Source of the DNA: Psychroflexus aestuariivivens
Lineage (GTDB): Bacteria > Bacteroidota > Bacteroidia > Flavobacteriales > Flavobacteriaceae
Direction: 5' to 3'
Length of the DNA: 64,000 nt
NCBI RefSeq assembly: GCF_004010055.1
Contig: NZ_RQVT01000050.1
Location: forward strand, 248,001-312,000
The translations under genes were made by a program, and so were the position numbers. A model generated the notes under the pieces. That model was not told where the DNA came from and did not search any database. It saw only the letters and a program-made list of their open reading frames with translations. Each line of letters begins with the position of its first letter. The stretch's first letter is position 1. Below are positions 53,658 through 62,932 of the stretch, piece by piece.

Positions 53658-54962
53658 ATGAAATTTATAATTTCAATATCCATATTTTTTTTAACCTCCC
53701 TTAGCTATTCTCAAAATAAACAAACTATAGAATGGCTAAATAATAATTCTATTCTTATTGAAGACGCTAAGCCAAACTCTGAACTAATTGATTTTGGACA
53801 AAATACTCCCGTCAAATTTGCCAATGCCAAAATTTATGGTTTTGGAGAAGCTTCTCATAATACAAAAGAATTTTTTGACTTAAAGGCAAAATTTTTTAAA
53901 CACTTGGTCAAAACCCAAGGTGTCAGAGTTTTCATAATGGAAGAATCATATCAAGCTGAATTCGGAATTAATGAATGGATAGGCGGTGGAAAAGGAGACA
54001 TTAAAACAATAGCTGAGAATTTTAATATTGGATTTTGGCGTTGTAAAGAAGTTGTAGACTTATTACAATGGATGAGAAATTTCAACTTAGATAAACCAAA
54101 AGAAAAGCAGATTCGCTTTTATGGAATGGATATTCAAAATGGGGAAAACCTTAATAAAGAAATACGAAAATTAATTACTGAGAATAAAATTGATATTGAC
54201 GAATCACTCTTGACTACTGTAGATAGTTGCTCAAATAAAACAATAAACTATAATAAACCTGACGATTGGTGGCAACTTCAGATTCCAAAATTAACTGAAT
54301 TAAAACAGCAATTGCTGATTTCAAAAGACGAAAATGGAGAGCTTAAATCTTTAATAAGAAGTTTAGATTATTTAATAAGTTATACTGAGTATGCGTCGTA
54401 CGTTAAAGATGAATATCCAAAAAGCATTAAATTTAGAGATTTGAAAATGTTTGAAAACGTCAAATGGATTGTGGAAAATCTATCGACAAACGGAAAAGCT
54501 TTTATCTGGGCTCATAACGAGCACATTAATAAAAAAGAAATGTATTATACTGGAAGCGATATAATCAATTTAGGTCGTCACTTAAAAGACTACTACCAGG
54601 AAGATTACTATAGTGTAGGTTTTGATTTTGCAACAGGAAATATTAATGGTTATGTCGTAGATGATAAAAATGGAAATCACTGGAAAACTTACCATATAGA
54701 AAGACCATTTAGAAAAACTTATGCCAAAACGTTAAATGCGGCTAACAAGGAAATTTACTTTATTGATTTAGATAAAGCAATTAAAAATGAACCTACACAA
54801 TTCTTCAGCAAGAAAAACAAATATCTACTTATAGGTGGAGGCGGTTATCAACCTAAACCTTTACATAAGATAAAGATTTCAAAAATATATTCAGAATCTT
54901 ATGATGGTTTAATCTTTGTAAAAAAAATATCAACTCCTGATTATAAATTAGGCGAACTATAA
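53658..54962 (+). CDS. Erythromycin-esterase-family exported protein
   Basis: The 434-residue protein has a cleavable signal (FIISISIFFLTSLSYSQ) and the EreA/B-like pattern: YGFGEASHNTKEFFDLKAKF with the His and Glu, VFIMEESYQAEFGINEW, YGMDIQNG and WAHNEHI. Known members hydrolyse macrolide lactones, but many distant homologues, like this exported one, have no proven substrate. The ATG at 53658 gives a proper signal peptide; a start 51 bases upstream lies inside the spacer repeat. Confidence 0.87.
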   Translation: MKFIISISIFFLTSLSYSQNKQTIEWLNNNSILIEDAKPNSELIDFGQNTPVKFANAKIYGFGEASHNTKEFFDLKAKFFKHLVKTQGVRVFIMEESYQAEFGINEWIGGGKGDIKTIAENFNIGFWRCKEVVDLLQWMRNFNLDKPKEKQIRFYGMDIQNGENLNKEIRKLITENKIDIDESLLTTVDSCSNKTINYNKPDDWWQLQIPKLTELKQQLLISKDENGELKSLIRSLDYLISYTEYASYVKDEYPKSIKFRDLKMFENVKWIVENLSTNGKAFIWAHNEHINKKEMYYTGSDIINLGRHLKDYYQEDYYSVGFDFATGNINGYVVDDKNGNHWKTYHIERPFRKTYAKTLNAANKEIYFIDLDKAIKNEPTQFFSKKNKYLLIGGGGYQPKPLHKIKISKIYSESYDGLIFVKKISTPDYKLGEL

Positions 54963-55110
54963 AACGTTGTACAATATCGCAAATCGTTCATCGTGGATTA
55001 CGGCTGAAATCAGAGTTCAGAGATTTTTTGAATTAAAATCATAAATTGAAAAATAATTGCTAATTTTCCCGCAACATTTCAATATGCTAAATCGTTTTTT
55101 TATCTAGCCA
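54960..55110 (+). repeat. Cassette-like spacer repeat, copy B
   Basis: It begins AAAACGTTGTACAATATCGC directly at the esterase-like gene's stop and ends with the AAAAATAAT ... ATATGCTAAA block (55049-55092) shared with copy A. The arrangement, one spacer after each accessory gene, resembles gene-cassette arrays. No classic integron attC core pair was found. Confidence 0.55.
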
Positions 55111-55133
55111 AACAGCGCTTCACCAATCTAAAT

Positions 55134-55706
55134 ATGAAACAAAATCAATTTGAGGGTTTAAAATTAGAAATCCAACTGAAAGCCAAAAATGGCATCGATT
55201 TTATCTTTGCAGCAAGTCTTATTTGGTTTGGCATTTACTTGATTTGGACATTGGATTATGGTTCTTACCAGAAAAGTATTTTTACATTTATCATTGGCGG
55301 AATTTTATTGCCACTGGCTTTTGCATTTTCAAAATTGTTCAAAACCAATTGGAAAATTAAAGATAATCCGCTTCAACCATTAGGGATTTGGCTGAATTTT
55401 GCCCAGTTGATTTACTTTCCTTTTTTGGTATTTATTTTGATAAAATATCCAGATTATTTTATCATGGCTTACGCTGTGATTACTGGAGCTCACCTTTTTC
55501 CTTACGCTTGGTTTTACGACGAAATCGGCTATGCCATATTTGCAGTGAGTATATCTGTCGGTTCAATGCTAATTTCACTCAATGTTTTGCCTGATCAAAT
55601 GTTTTACATCCCGATTTTTATTGCTTTAAACTTATTCTTACTTGGTCTTTGGATATTTTTGAATTACAAGAAATTGAAAAACAAAAAAATAACATCACCG
55701 AGGTAA
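55134..55706 (+). CDS. DUF7010-like multi-span membrane protein
   Basis: The 190-residue protein has about six hydrophobic helices and short loops, with LQPLGIWLNFAQLIYFPFL and AHLFPYAWFYDEIGYAIFA as marked features, consistent with the DUF7010 family. No enzymatic motif is visible. It follows spacer copy B and belongs to the accessory patch. Confidence 0.65.
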   Translation: MKQNQFEGLKLEIQLKAKNGIDFIFAASLIWFGIYLIWTLDYGSYQKSIFTFIIGGILLPLAFAFSKLFKTNWKIKDNPLQPLGIWLNFAQLIYFPFLVFILIKYPDYFIMAYAVITGAHLFPYAWFYDEIGYAIFAVSISVGSMLISLNVLPDQMFYIPIFIALNLFLLGLWIFLNYKKLKNKKITSPR

Positions 55707-55810
55707 AATTCAGTTTCAACTCGTCTGAAGCTGAGTTTTAAAAGCAAATTTTCAAACCACAAAACCCTTTGTAACATACTTAACTTTAATATTAACAATC
55801 AAATTACACC

Positions 55811-56431
55811 ATGAGAATTATTAAAATTGCCCTTTTAGGAGTTATTCTTACAACTTTTGCAAATTGTGCCTCCGGCTACAAAATGATTGAACCAAAATCT
55901 ATTGATTATGTATCAGTCAATGAAATTGACCAAGTAAAATTAGAATACAAATACGATTTGCTCGATAAAAAGTACGCCAAAAAAGAAACTAAAAACGATG
56001 TTAAACTAATCGCCATCAAGGTCACAAATAATTCTGATAGAGACTTGAAATTTGGAGCAGATTTAAAATTGACTTATGAAAATGGGTCAGAGATTTTTAT
56101 CATGGATAATGAAAAAGTATTTGAAATATTAAAACAAAGTCCGACGTCTTATTTATGGTATTTGCTGCTCACACCGATTAATATTTATACCTATGAAACA
56201 AATTCAGATGGGGTTCAGGAAACATCAAGTACTATTCCTGTAGGATTGATTTTAGGACCTGGAATAGCTGGAGGAAATATGATTTATGCCAATTCATCAA
56301 ATAAAAAATTCAACTCAGAATTAACAGACTATGACATAAATGGAAGAGTTATTAAAAAAGGAGAAACCAGATATGGTTTAATAGGAATTAGATCAGACAG
56401 CTATGATTCATTAAAACTGAAAATTCAATAA
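55811..56431 (+). CDS. Lipoprotein of unknown function
   Basis: The 206-residue protein has a lipobox signal (VILTTFANCAS, Cys near 19), a beta-rich domain of roughly 100 residues (KLIAIKVTNNSDRDLKFGAD resembles an Ig-like/DUF4352-type strand), and a Gly-rich segment (GLILGPGIAGGNM) suggestive of a short membrane-active loop. No family is recognised. It has its own strong terminator. Confidence 0.7.
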   Translation: MRIIKIALLGVILTTFANCASGYKMIEPKSIDYVSVNEIDQVKLEYKYDLLDKKYAKKETKNDVKLIAIKVTNNSDRDLKFGADLKLTYENGSEIFIMDNEKVFEILKQSPTSYLWYLLLTPINIYTYETNSDGVQETSSTIPVGLILGPGIAGGNMIYANSSNKKFNSELTDYDINGRVIKKGETRYGLIGIRSDSYDSLKLKIQ

Positions 56432-56459
56432 ACAGTTTTTTAATTTTTCAACAATACTT

Positions 56460-56498
56460 ATCATGGTTTTTGAAATCAATTCAAAAACCATGATTTTT
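56460..56498 (+). terminator. Intrinsic terminator of the 55.8-kb lipoprotein gene
   Basis: A 15-bp perfect stem (ATCATGGTTTTTGAA / TTCAAAAACCATGAT) with a 5-base loop runs into TTTTT. The remainder of the gap to 56722 has no credible gene or clear promoter. Confidence 0.92.
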
Positions 56499-56722
56499 AT
56501 TTACAAAAATCAACCAAAAAAGCGCTGGTTTTCAGCAAAATATTTTAGAAAGTTCACCTTCATTCACTTTAAAACTAAACTCAACAACTCAACAAAACCA
56601 ATTTGCTTTACAAGTTTTTCAAAAAAAATTAGTCAAGGCTTTATTTTCTTATAAAGAAACGTAATTTTGACCGCTATCATACTAAAAGTTGTAAATTTTA
56701 GTTATTTAATAACTAACACCTC

Positions 56723-59287
56723 ATGAATTTGATGAAGAACAACACTACTGCGATCGTATATGTTGGTTTGGCACTTCTGGTCTTGGCTACAATAGCGTCT
56801 TGTTCTCGTAAGAAAGACAAATGGCTGAATCGGAATTTCCATGCGATGGGCACGTATTACAATATTTTGTACAACGGCAATTTAGCACTGGAAGACGGTA
56901 AACACGATGTTGTCAATAATTACAAAGAAGATTATTGGGCGGTCTTGCCAATAGAACGTATGAATATTAAGGAAATTCAGGAAAAAAATCCCAACAAATC
57001 CGAAAATTCTAATTTTGAACGTGCCGAAGAAAAAGCCACCAAAGCCATTCAAAAACATTCTATGTTTATGGGCGGAAAAGAATATAATCCGCAAATCGAC
57101 GAAGCTTTTCTTTTGTTAGGAAAATCTAGGTATTACGACCAAAGATTTATTCCTTCCAAAGATGCATTTGGATTTATTCTGAATCATTACCCTAAAAGTT
57201 CGACCATCAATGAGGCCAAAATTTGGATGGAAAAAGTGAATATGCGTTTGGAATATTATGACATGGCGATTGATAATTTGAATGCAATTTTGAACGGACC
57301 GGCATTAGAAGATTATGAAACTTACGAAGCCGCATCGACACTAGCCCAAGCCTACTTATTCGAAAATCAAAAAGAAAATGCGATTCAGCCGCTGGATACA
57401 GCCATAAAATACGCTCCAAATCATGAAACCGAAGGCCGGTTGAATTATATCCGTGGTCAAATTTATGCGCTTCTAAACAATAAAGATAGCGCTGAGGTGA
57501 GTTTCGAACGTGTTATAGAATTGAACAGGAAATCACCAAGAACCTACATGATTCATGCAAAATTAGAGAAATTGCGTTTGAAAGGTTTTGAAGAGATTCC
57601 TTTGGATACGACCCAAATGTTTTTCAATGAAATGGCAGAAAATCGTGAGAACAGGCCATATTTAGACTTCATATTTTACGACAATGCTATTTTCAAACTT
57701 CAAAATGATTCTGTAGACCACGCCATCAAATATTTCAACAAATCATTACGAGAAGAACCACAAGACGAATATTTGAGAGCGCAAAATCATTATAATTTAG
57801 GAGAAATTTATTTCGATCGCGCCTCATACGAAACGGCTGGAAAATATTATGATTCTACAATTACTCATCTTACCGCTGGCACTCGTGAGCGTCGAGATGT
57901 AAAACGCAAAAGAGATAATCTACAAGACGTCATCAAGTTTGAAAGAATAGCCGATAAAAACGATAGCATCATTAATTTAATCAATGCTTCTGAAGAAGAG
58001 CGGCTCAAAATTTTTGAAGATTATATAGAAGAATTAAAAATTGAGCAACAAAGTGTTTTCGCTGACGACAAAGCACCAACGCTCAACAATCCCATGTTTG
58101 GTAGACAACAAAGCCAAGTTGGTAGCAGTCGACAAAGCTCTGAAGACAATTTTTACTTTTATGATGTCACGCAAAAGAAACGTGGCGAATCTTCATTTAG
58201 AAAGGAATGGGGTGACATAGAATTGACAGACAACTGGCGAACCGATGCTGAATCCAAGTCTCTAAGTTCTGACGACGAAGAAGAAGACATTCCTGAAGAA
58301 GAAAAATTTAAAGACCCGAAATTCGATCCCGAAACTTACATCGCCAAAATTCCAACTGAACAGAAAGTGATAGACAGTATTTCAGATGAACGAAATTTCG
58401 CTTATTATCAACTCGGATTGATTTACAAAGAAAAATTTAGGGAATACGATCTTGCTATTGACAAACTTGAAAATCTCCTTGAAAGTGATCCTGAAGAGCG
58501 TTTAGTTTTGCCTTCAAAATATTATTTGTATAAGATTTATCAAGAAATTGAAAATGAAGCAAAAGCAAATTACTGGAAGAATAATATTCTAGAAGAACAC
58601 CCAGATTCCAGATATGCCAGTATTTTGAGAAATCCCGAAGCTTATTTGAAAGATGAGAATAATCCGCAGAATATTTATACACAACTTTATAAAAAATTCA
58701 AAGCTGGACATTATGAAGAGGTTATTCAGAAAACAGAGGAATATGCCGATTTGTTTTTAGGAACAGCCATTGTGCCAAAATTTGAACTTTTAAAAGCTAG
58801 AGCCAGAGCTAAAACTCAGGGACTTGAAGCTTACAAGGAAAGTTTGAATTATGTGGCTTTAACTTTCCCGCAGTCTAAAGAAGGCAAGTATGCTCAAAAA
58901 CTATTTGACGATTTAGAGAAAGATTTTAAGCAACCAGAATTCAATTTTGAAGAACAGCCTGACGAAAAATATATGTTGGTTTATAGTTTTGACACCGACA
59001 CTTATTCAGAAGAAGAAATCGAAGCCTTTACAGAAAAGTTGAATGAAGGCGTGGCGGAAGAACAAGCTTTGGAACTGGAAGTTTCCAAGGATTATTACAA
59101 CAACTCCAAAACTTTAGTTACCGTGCGGGGCCTTACTAGTAAGCTTGGTGCAGAAGGATTGGCAGAGAAATGGATAAATAATGAATTTTTGGAAAATGAA
59201 TTCAATTATTTTGTAATTTCACGCAGTAATTATAAAATTGCACAGGTTTACAAAAACCTAGATGAATACCTCAATAAATTGAATTGA
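56723..59287 (+). CDS. sprE: T9SS/gliding motility lipoprotein SprE (PorW)
   Basis: The 854-residue protein has a lipobox (LVLATIASC, Cys about 27), the SprE-type start KKDKWLNRNFHAMGTYYNIL, and many TPR repeats (for example FNKSLREEPQDEYLRAQNHY, LGEIYFDRASYETAGKYY). An acidic linker follows near 510-540. SprE/PorW is a periplasmic-side component required for type IX secretion and gliding in Flavobacterium/Porphyromonas, fitting the two T9SS cargo proteins in this window. It is followed two bases later by bactofilin and then the ATP synthase genes. Confidence 0.9.
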   Translation: MNLMKNNTTAIVYVGLALLVLATIASCSRKKDKWLNRNFHAMGTYYNILYNGNLALEDGKHDVVNNYKEDYWAVLPIERMNIKEIQEKNPNKSENSNFERAEEKATKAIQKHSMFMGGKEYNPQIDEAFLLLGKSRYYDQRFIPSKDAFGFILNHYPKSSTINEAKIWMEKVNMRLEYYDMAIDNLNAILNGPALEDYETYEAASTLAQAYLFENQKENAIQPLDTAIKYAPNHETEGRLNYIRGQIYALLNNKDSAEVSFERVIELNRKSPRTYMIHAKLEKLRLKGFEEIPLDTTQMFFNEMAENRENRPYLDFIFYDNAIFKLQNDSVDHAIKYFNKSLREEPQDEYLRAQNHYNLGEIYFDRASYETAGKYYDSTITHLTAGTRERRDVKRKRDNLQDVIKFERIADKNDSIINLINASEEERLKIFEDYIEELKIEQQSVFADDKAPTLNNPMFGRQQSQVGSSRQSSEDNFYFYDVTQKKRGESSFRKEWGDIELTDNWRTDAESKSLSSDDEEEDIPEEEKFKDPKFDPETYIAKIPTEQKVIDSISDERNFAYYQLGLIYKEKFREYDLAIDKLENLLESDPEERLVLPSKYYLYKIYQEIENEAKANYWKNNILEEHPDSRYASILRNPEAYLKDENNPQNIYTQLYKKFKAGHYEEVIQKTEEYADLFLGTAIVPKFELLKARARAKTQGLEAYKESLNYVALTFPQSKEGKYAQKLFDDLEKDFKQPEFNFEEQPDEKYMLVYSFDTDTYSEEEIEAFTEKLNEGVAEEQALELEVSKDYYNNSKTLVTVRGLTSKLGAEGLAEKWINNEFLENEFNYFVISRSNYKIAQVYKNLDEYLNKLN

Positions 59288-59288
59288 T

Positions 59289-59711
59289 ATGTTTTCAGAT
59301 AAAAACAAAGACAAAGGCACAGCTTCAGACCTGACAAAGGAGCAAAATAAAATAGCTCAAGGCACGGTTTTTAAAGGAACGATAGAATCGCAAGGCAGTT
59401 TCAGAATAGAGGGCAAAGTGATCGGAAACATCACTACACCTGGTAAAATTGTCGTTGGCAAAACCGGCTACATTGAAGGCGAAATAGATTGTGCCAACGC
59501 AGATTTTGAAGGACAATTTACTGGCGAACTCAAAGTGAAATCTCTTCTAACGCTTCGTTCGACTGCCAAAATTGAAGGCGATGTGTTTACTGATAAACTT
59601 TCTATAGAACCTGGTGCTGTATTCAACGCCACTTGTAGTATGAAAGGTGCCGTTAAATCTCTAAACGACGATGCCCACAAATCCAAAAAACAAAAAGGAC
59701 AATCAGCCTAA
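59289..59711 (+). CDS. Bactofilin (polymer-forming cytoskeletal protein)
   Basis: The 140-residue protein has a disordered N-terminus, then a right-handed beta-helix of bactofilin repeats (QGTVFKGTIESQGSFRIEGK, then VIGNITTPGKIVVGKTGYIE and onward), and a Lys-rich tail. Bactofilins polymerise without nucleotides and shape or position the cell envelope. It starts one base after the sprE stop, and its tail overlaps atpZ by 41 bases, so translation is coupled across all three. Confidence 0.93.
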   Translation: MFSDKNKDKGTASDLTKEQNKIAQGTVFKGTIESQGSFRIEGKVIGNITTPGKIVVGKTGYIEGEIDCANADFEGQFTGELKVKSLLTLRSTAKIEGDVFTDKLSIEPGAVFNATCSMKGAVKSLNDDAHKSKKQKGQSA

Positions 59712-59901
59712 TGCATGGCTTTACTTTACTGCTATAGGTTTTCAGATGGCAATTGTCATCGGCGGAGCAGTTTGGCTTGGAATTTGGCTAGATGAAAATT
59801 TCACAGAAAACTCGAGAGTTTTTACAATTGTTTTATCTTTAGTAGGAATTTTTATAGCACTGGCACAAGTTATTATCGGATTAAAAAACTTTAACGAATA
59901 A
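59671..59901 (+). CDS. AtpZ/AtpI-like ATP synthase accessory protein
   Basis: This 76-residue protein has two membrane helices (LYFTAIGFQMAIVIGGAVWL and VFTIVLSLVGIFIALAQVII) and the AtpZ/AtpI pattern; members aid c-ring assembly or Mg2+ supply for ATP synthase. It starts inside the last codons of bactofilin and precedes a DUF6168 gene by 5 bases. Confidence 0.87.
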   Translation: MPTNPKNKKDNQPNAWLYFTAIGFQMAIVIGGAVWLGIWLDENFTENSRVFTIVLSLVGIFIALAQVIIGLKNFNE

Positions 59902-59906
59902 AATAA

Positions 59907-60296
59907 ATGCAAAAATTATTACTAAATGCTTGTAAAAAAACCTTGCTATTTGCTGTCATTGTAGTTCTTTTACATTTCATTCTGGATTATTTTTTTCAAA
60001 TTCTGAGTTATTACTCCATTATTTCAATCTACGCATTTCATATTATAGCTGCCTTAGCTGTGCTTGCGATAATTCATTTGGTCTATGAGAAATCTAAAGA
60101 TCATACAGGATTTGCGTTTATGGGAACTAGTTTACTTAAAATGTTGGCTGCTGTTTTGTTTTTACTTCCTGGATTTTTATCAGAAGACAAGCCAAATTTT
60201 ATAAATATCATGAATTTTTTCGTTCCCTACTTCATTTTTTTAGTTTTTGAAACTTTGATTGTAGTTAAATTAATCAATAGGAAATACGACCACTGA
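59907..60296 (+). CDS. DUF6168 small membrane protein
   Basis: The 129-residue protein has four hydrophobic helices with AAVLFLLPGFL and FVPYFIFLVFETLIVVKLIN, consistent with DUF6168. It occupies the place of the AtpI/AtpQ-type accessory gene before atpB. An ATP synthase assembly role is inferred only from position. Confidence 0.75.
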   Translation: MQKLLLNACKKTLLFAVIVVLLHFILDYFFQILSYYSIISIYAFHIIAALAVLAIIHLVYEKSKDHTGFAFMGTSLLKMLAAVLFLLPGFLSEDKPNFINIMNFFVPYFIFLVFETLIVVKLINRKYDH

Positions 60297-60391
60297 TTGA
60301 ATTATTTGCAATTTTAAGCCATTATTCGAAAGCTAAATTATTAGAAAAATATTTTTTCTCAATATTCATTTAAAATTAAAAAGTAAAAACT

Positions 60392-60399
60392 TACATTTG
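60392..60399 (+). promoter_or_regulatory. -7 box of the main atp promoter
   Basis: TACATTTG matches TAnnTTTG, 39 bases before the atpB ATG, so the core atp genes probably have their own promoter in addition to read-through from sprE. Confidence 0.5.
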
Positions 60400-60438
60400 C
60401 ACGAAATTTTGAATTGATACTTTTTAAGTCAAATATTT

Positions 60439-61527
60439 ATGGCAACACACAAATCTTTTAAGATTACAGTGGCTTTGATGCTAGTTTTCTTTTTGAGTCC
60501 AATCTTAGGTATCGCAGATAACAAAACTGAAGATACTACCGAAGAAAGCTTCAATCCTACGGAAATGATCATGCATCACATTAGTGATTCTCACGGATGG
60601 CATTTCTTTGGTGAAGGAGAAGATTCTTTTACTATTCCGTTGCCTGTAATATTATGGACAGATGATGGCATCACGACATTTATGTCAAGTGCATTTCATC
60701 ATGATGTCGAAGGTGAACATATTGTAGAAAGAAACGGACAAAAATTCGTAAATTATCATGAGAAAATTTACCTTTTGAACGAAGGTGAAGATGAATTGAA
60801 GTTTGACGAAGAAACTCACGCTGCACTTAACGCAGACCGTCCATTTGATTTGTCGATTACAAAAAACGTTGCATCAATGTTGTTGACGGTTTTGGTGATG
60901 TTTATTTTCTTTTTAGGGTTGGCAAAGCATTATAGAAAATCAAAATTTGCCCCAAAAGGCTTCAAGAATATTTTGGAAACTTTAGTGATCTTTGTTAGAG
61001 ATGAAATCGCTAAACCACAAATCGGTGAAAAGAAATACATGAAATTCATGCCATTTCTATTGACGGTATTTTTCTTTATTTGGATTACAAACTTATTGGG
61101 ATTGTTGCCAGGTGCGGCAAACGTAACTGGAAATATTTCAGTCACAGTAGCTTTAGGTTTATTTACATTGGCCTTAATTTTAGTAAATGGTAACAGAGAT
61201 TATTGGCAGCACGTATTTTGGATGCCAGGCATTCCAACTTTTGTAAAACCAATTTTGGCTATTGTAGAAATCTTAGGTGTATTCATCAAACCAATCGCAC
61301 TTATGATTCGTTTGTTTGCCAACATCACTGCGGGTCATATTATTATACTGAGTTTAATTGGATTGATATTTATTTTAGAAAATGCTGGAGTTGCTGCCAT
61401 TTCTGTTCCTTTCGCATTATTTATCACAGTTTTAGAATTATTAGTTGCATTTTTGCAAGCCTTTATATTTACCATGCTGTCGGCCCTATTTATAGGAATG
61501 GCGGTACAAGAACATGAACATCATTAA
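60439..61527 (+). CDS. atpB: F0F1 ATP synthase subunit a
   Basis: The 362-residue protein is longer than the E. coli form because of an N-terminal signal-like helix (ALMLVFFLSPILGIAD) and an extra ~120-residue exported domain, as usual in Bacteroidota. The core has the essential Arg in PIALMIRLFANITAGH and the C-terminal LLVAFLQAFIFTMLSALFIG helix. It forms the proton half-channels against the c-ring. Confidence 0.96.
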   Translation: MATHKSFKITVALMLVFFLSPILGIADNKTEDTTEESFNPTEMIMHHISDSHGWHFFGEGEDSFTIPLPVILWTDDGITTFMSSAFHHDVEGEHIVERNGQKFVNYHEKIYLLNEGEDELKFDEETHAALNADRPFDLSITKNVASMLLTVLVMFIFFLGLAKHYRKSKFAPKGFKNILETLVIFVRDEIAKPQIGEKKYMKFMPFLLTVFFFIWITNLLGLLPGAANVTGNISVTVALGLFTLALILVNGNRDYWQHVFWMPGIPTFVKPILAIVEILGVFIKPIALMIRLFANITAGHIIILSLIGLIFILENAGVAAISVPFALFITVLELLVAFLQAFIFTMLSALFIGMAVQEHEHH

Positions 61528-61540
61528 TCTTTAATTTTAA

Positions 61541-61777
<237 letters not shown>

Positions 61778-61784
61778 AATGAAC

Positions 61785-61826
61785 AAAACCCTCATAGCCA
61801 ACGGTTGGTTGGGTGAGGGTTTTTTT
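61785..61826 (+). terminator. Intrinsic terminator between atpE and atpF
   Basis: AAAACCCTCA pairs with TGAGGGTTTT, with an inner CCAAC / GTTGG stem, followed by seven T. It lies inside the atp operon, so it must be partly read through or bypassed by another promoter. Confidence 0.88.
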
Positions 61827-61858
61827 AAAATTATTGAATTAAAAAACACATTTGATAT

Positions 61859-62353
61859 ATGGATTTAATTACGCCGGAATACGGATTATTTGTTTGGCAA
61901 GTAGTTGTACTCATCATATTGATTTTCATTCTAACAAAATTTGCATGGAAACCAGTGATGAAAGCTGTTGCAGCTCGTGAAGATTCAATTAATGATGCTT
62001 TAGCTTCTGCAGAAAAGGCCAAAGAAGAAATGGCTAATTTGAAAGCTGACAATGAAAAAATGTTGCAACAAGCCAGAGCAGAACGCGACGAAATGTTGAA
62101 AGAAGCTCAGCAAATCAAGAAGAATATTATTGCAGAAGCAACAGATGATGCCAACAAAAAATCTGAAGCAATTTTAGAAAAAGCAAAAGTTACTATCGAA
62201 AGTGAGAAAAAGCAAGCTTTAGCTGAAATTAAATCTCAAGTAGCAGAAATATCAGTTCAAATTGCAGAAACAGTTGTTAAAAAGCAATTGGACAATAAAG
62301 ACGAGCAAATGAAATTGGTCGACAAAATGCTTGACGACGTAAAACTTAACTAA
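61859..62353 (+). CDS. atpF: F0F1 ATP synthase subunit b
   Basis: The 164-residue protein has an N-terminal membrane helix (FVWQVVVLIILIFILTKFAW) and a long Ala/Glu/Lys-rich coiled-coil stalk (DALASAEKAKEEMANLKADN). It links the a/c motor to F1. It is followed by atpH after 11 bases. Confidence 0.96.
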   Translation: MDLITPEYGLFVWQVVVLIILIFILTKFAWKPVMKAVAAREDSINDALASAEKAKEEMANLKADNEKMLQQARAERDEMLKEAQQIKKNIIAEATDDANKKSEAILEKAKVTIESEKKQALAEIKSQVAEISVQIAETVVKKQLDNKDEQMKLVDKMLDDVKLN

Positions 62354-62364
62354 GATTACGTAAA

Positions 62365-62892
62365 ATGGGAAGACGCGCAGCAAAAAGATATGCCAAAGCA
62401 ACACTAGAATTGGCGATAGAGGCAAAAACAGATAAAGCACTTTACGAAGACTTTATCAGTATTGATGCCACAATTCAAAACAACAAATCGCTAAAATTGA
62501 TGTTGGCTAGTCCTTTGATAGAACTGGCTAAGAAAAATGCAGTTTTAAAAGAAGTTTTTAAACATTCTAACGATTTGGCACACAAGTTATTCGACGCATT
62601 GGCTGCAAATAACAGAATCCAAATATTACAAATGGTTTGCGAAGAATTTGTCAACCAATATAAAGCCCTGAACAACATTCAAAGCGCACAGGTTGTTACG
62701 GCAATTCCGATGAACAAGGAAATTGAAACTAAAGTTCAAAATAAAATTAAAGAAATTACAGGTTACACAGCAACATTAGAAAACCAAGTCGATGAAAAGA
62801 TTCTTGGTGGTTTCATTTTAAAACTAAATGACCTCCAATTTGATGCAAGTGTTTCCAGAAGTTTGTCTAACTTTAAAAGACAATTATTATAA
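62365..62892 (+). CDS. atpH: F0F1 ATP synthase subunit delta
   Basis: The 175-residue protein matches OSCP/delta: the AAKRYAKATLELAIEA start, LMLASPLIELAKKNAVLKEV, and the C-terminal VDEKILGGFILKLNDLQFDAS. It ties the b stalk to the top of F1. It lies 40 bases before atpA. Confidence 0.96.
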   Translation: MGRRAAKRYAKATLELAIEAKTDKALYEDFISIDATIQNNKSLKLMLASPLIELAKKNAVLKEVFKHSNDLAHKLFDALAANNRIQILQMVCEEFVNQYKALNNIQSAQVVTAIPMNKEIETKVQNKIKEITGYTATLENQVDEKILGGFILKLNDLQFDASVSRSLSNFKRQLL

Positions 62893-62932
62893 TTTTAAAC
62901 GGTATTCATTTACCATTTAACGCAAATAAATT

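Noticed and set aside
56463-56654. 63-codon plus-strand frame
   Set aside because: It begins inside the terminator hairpin, is lysine/phenylalanine-rich without domain pattern, and looks like chance in AT-rich DNA.
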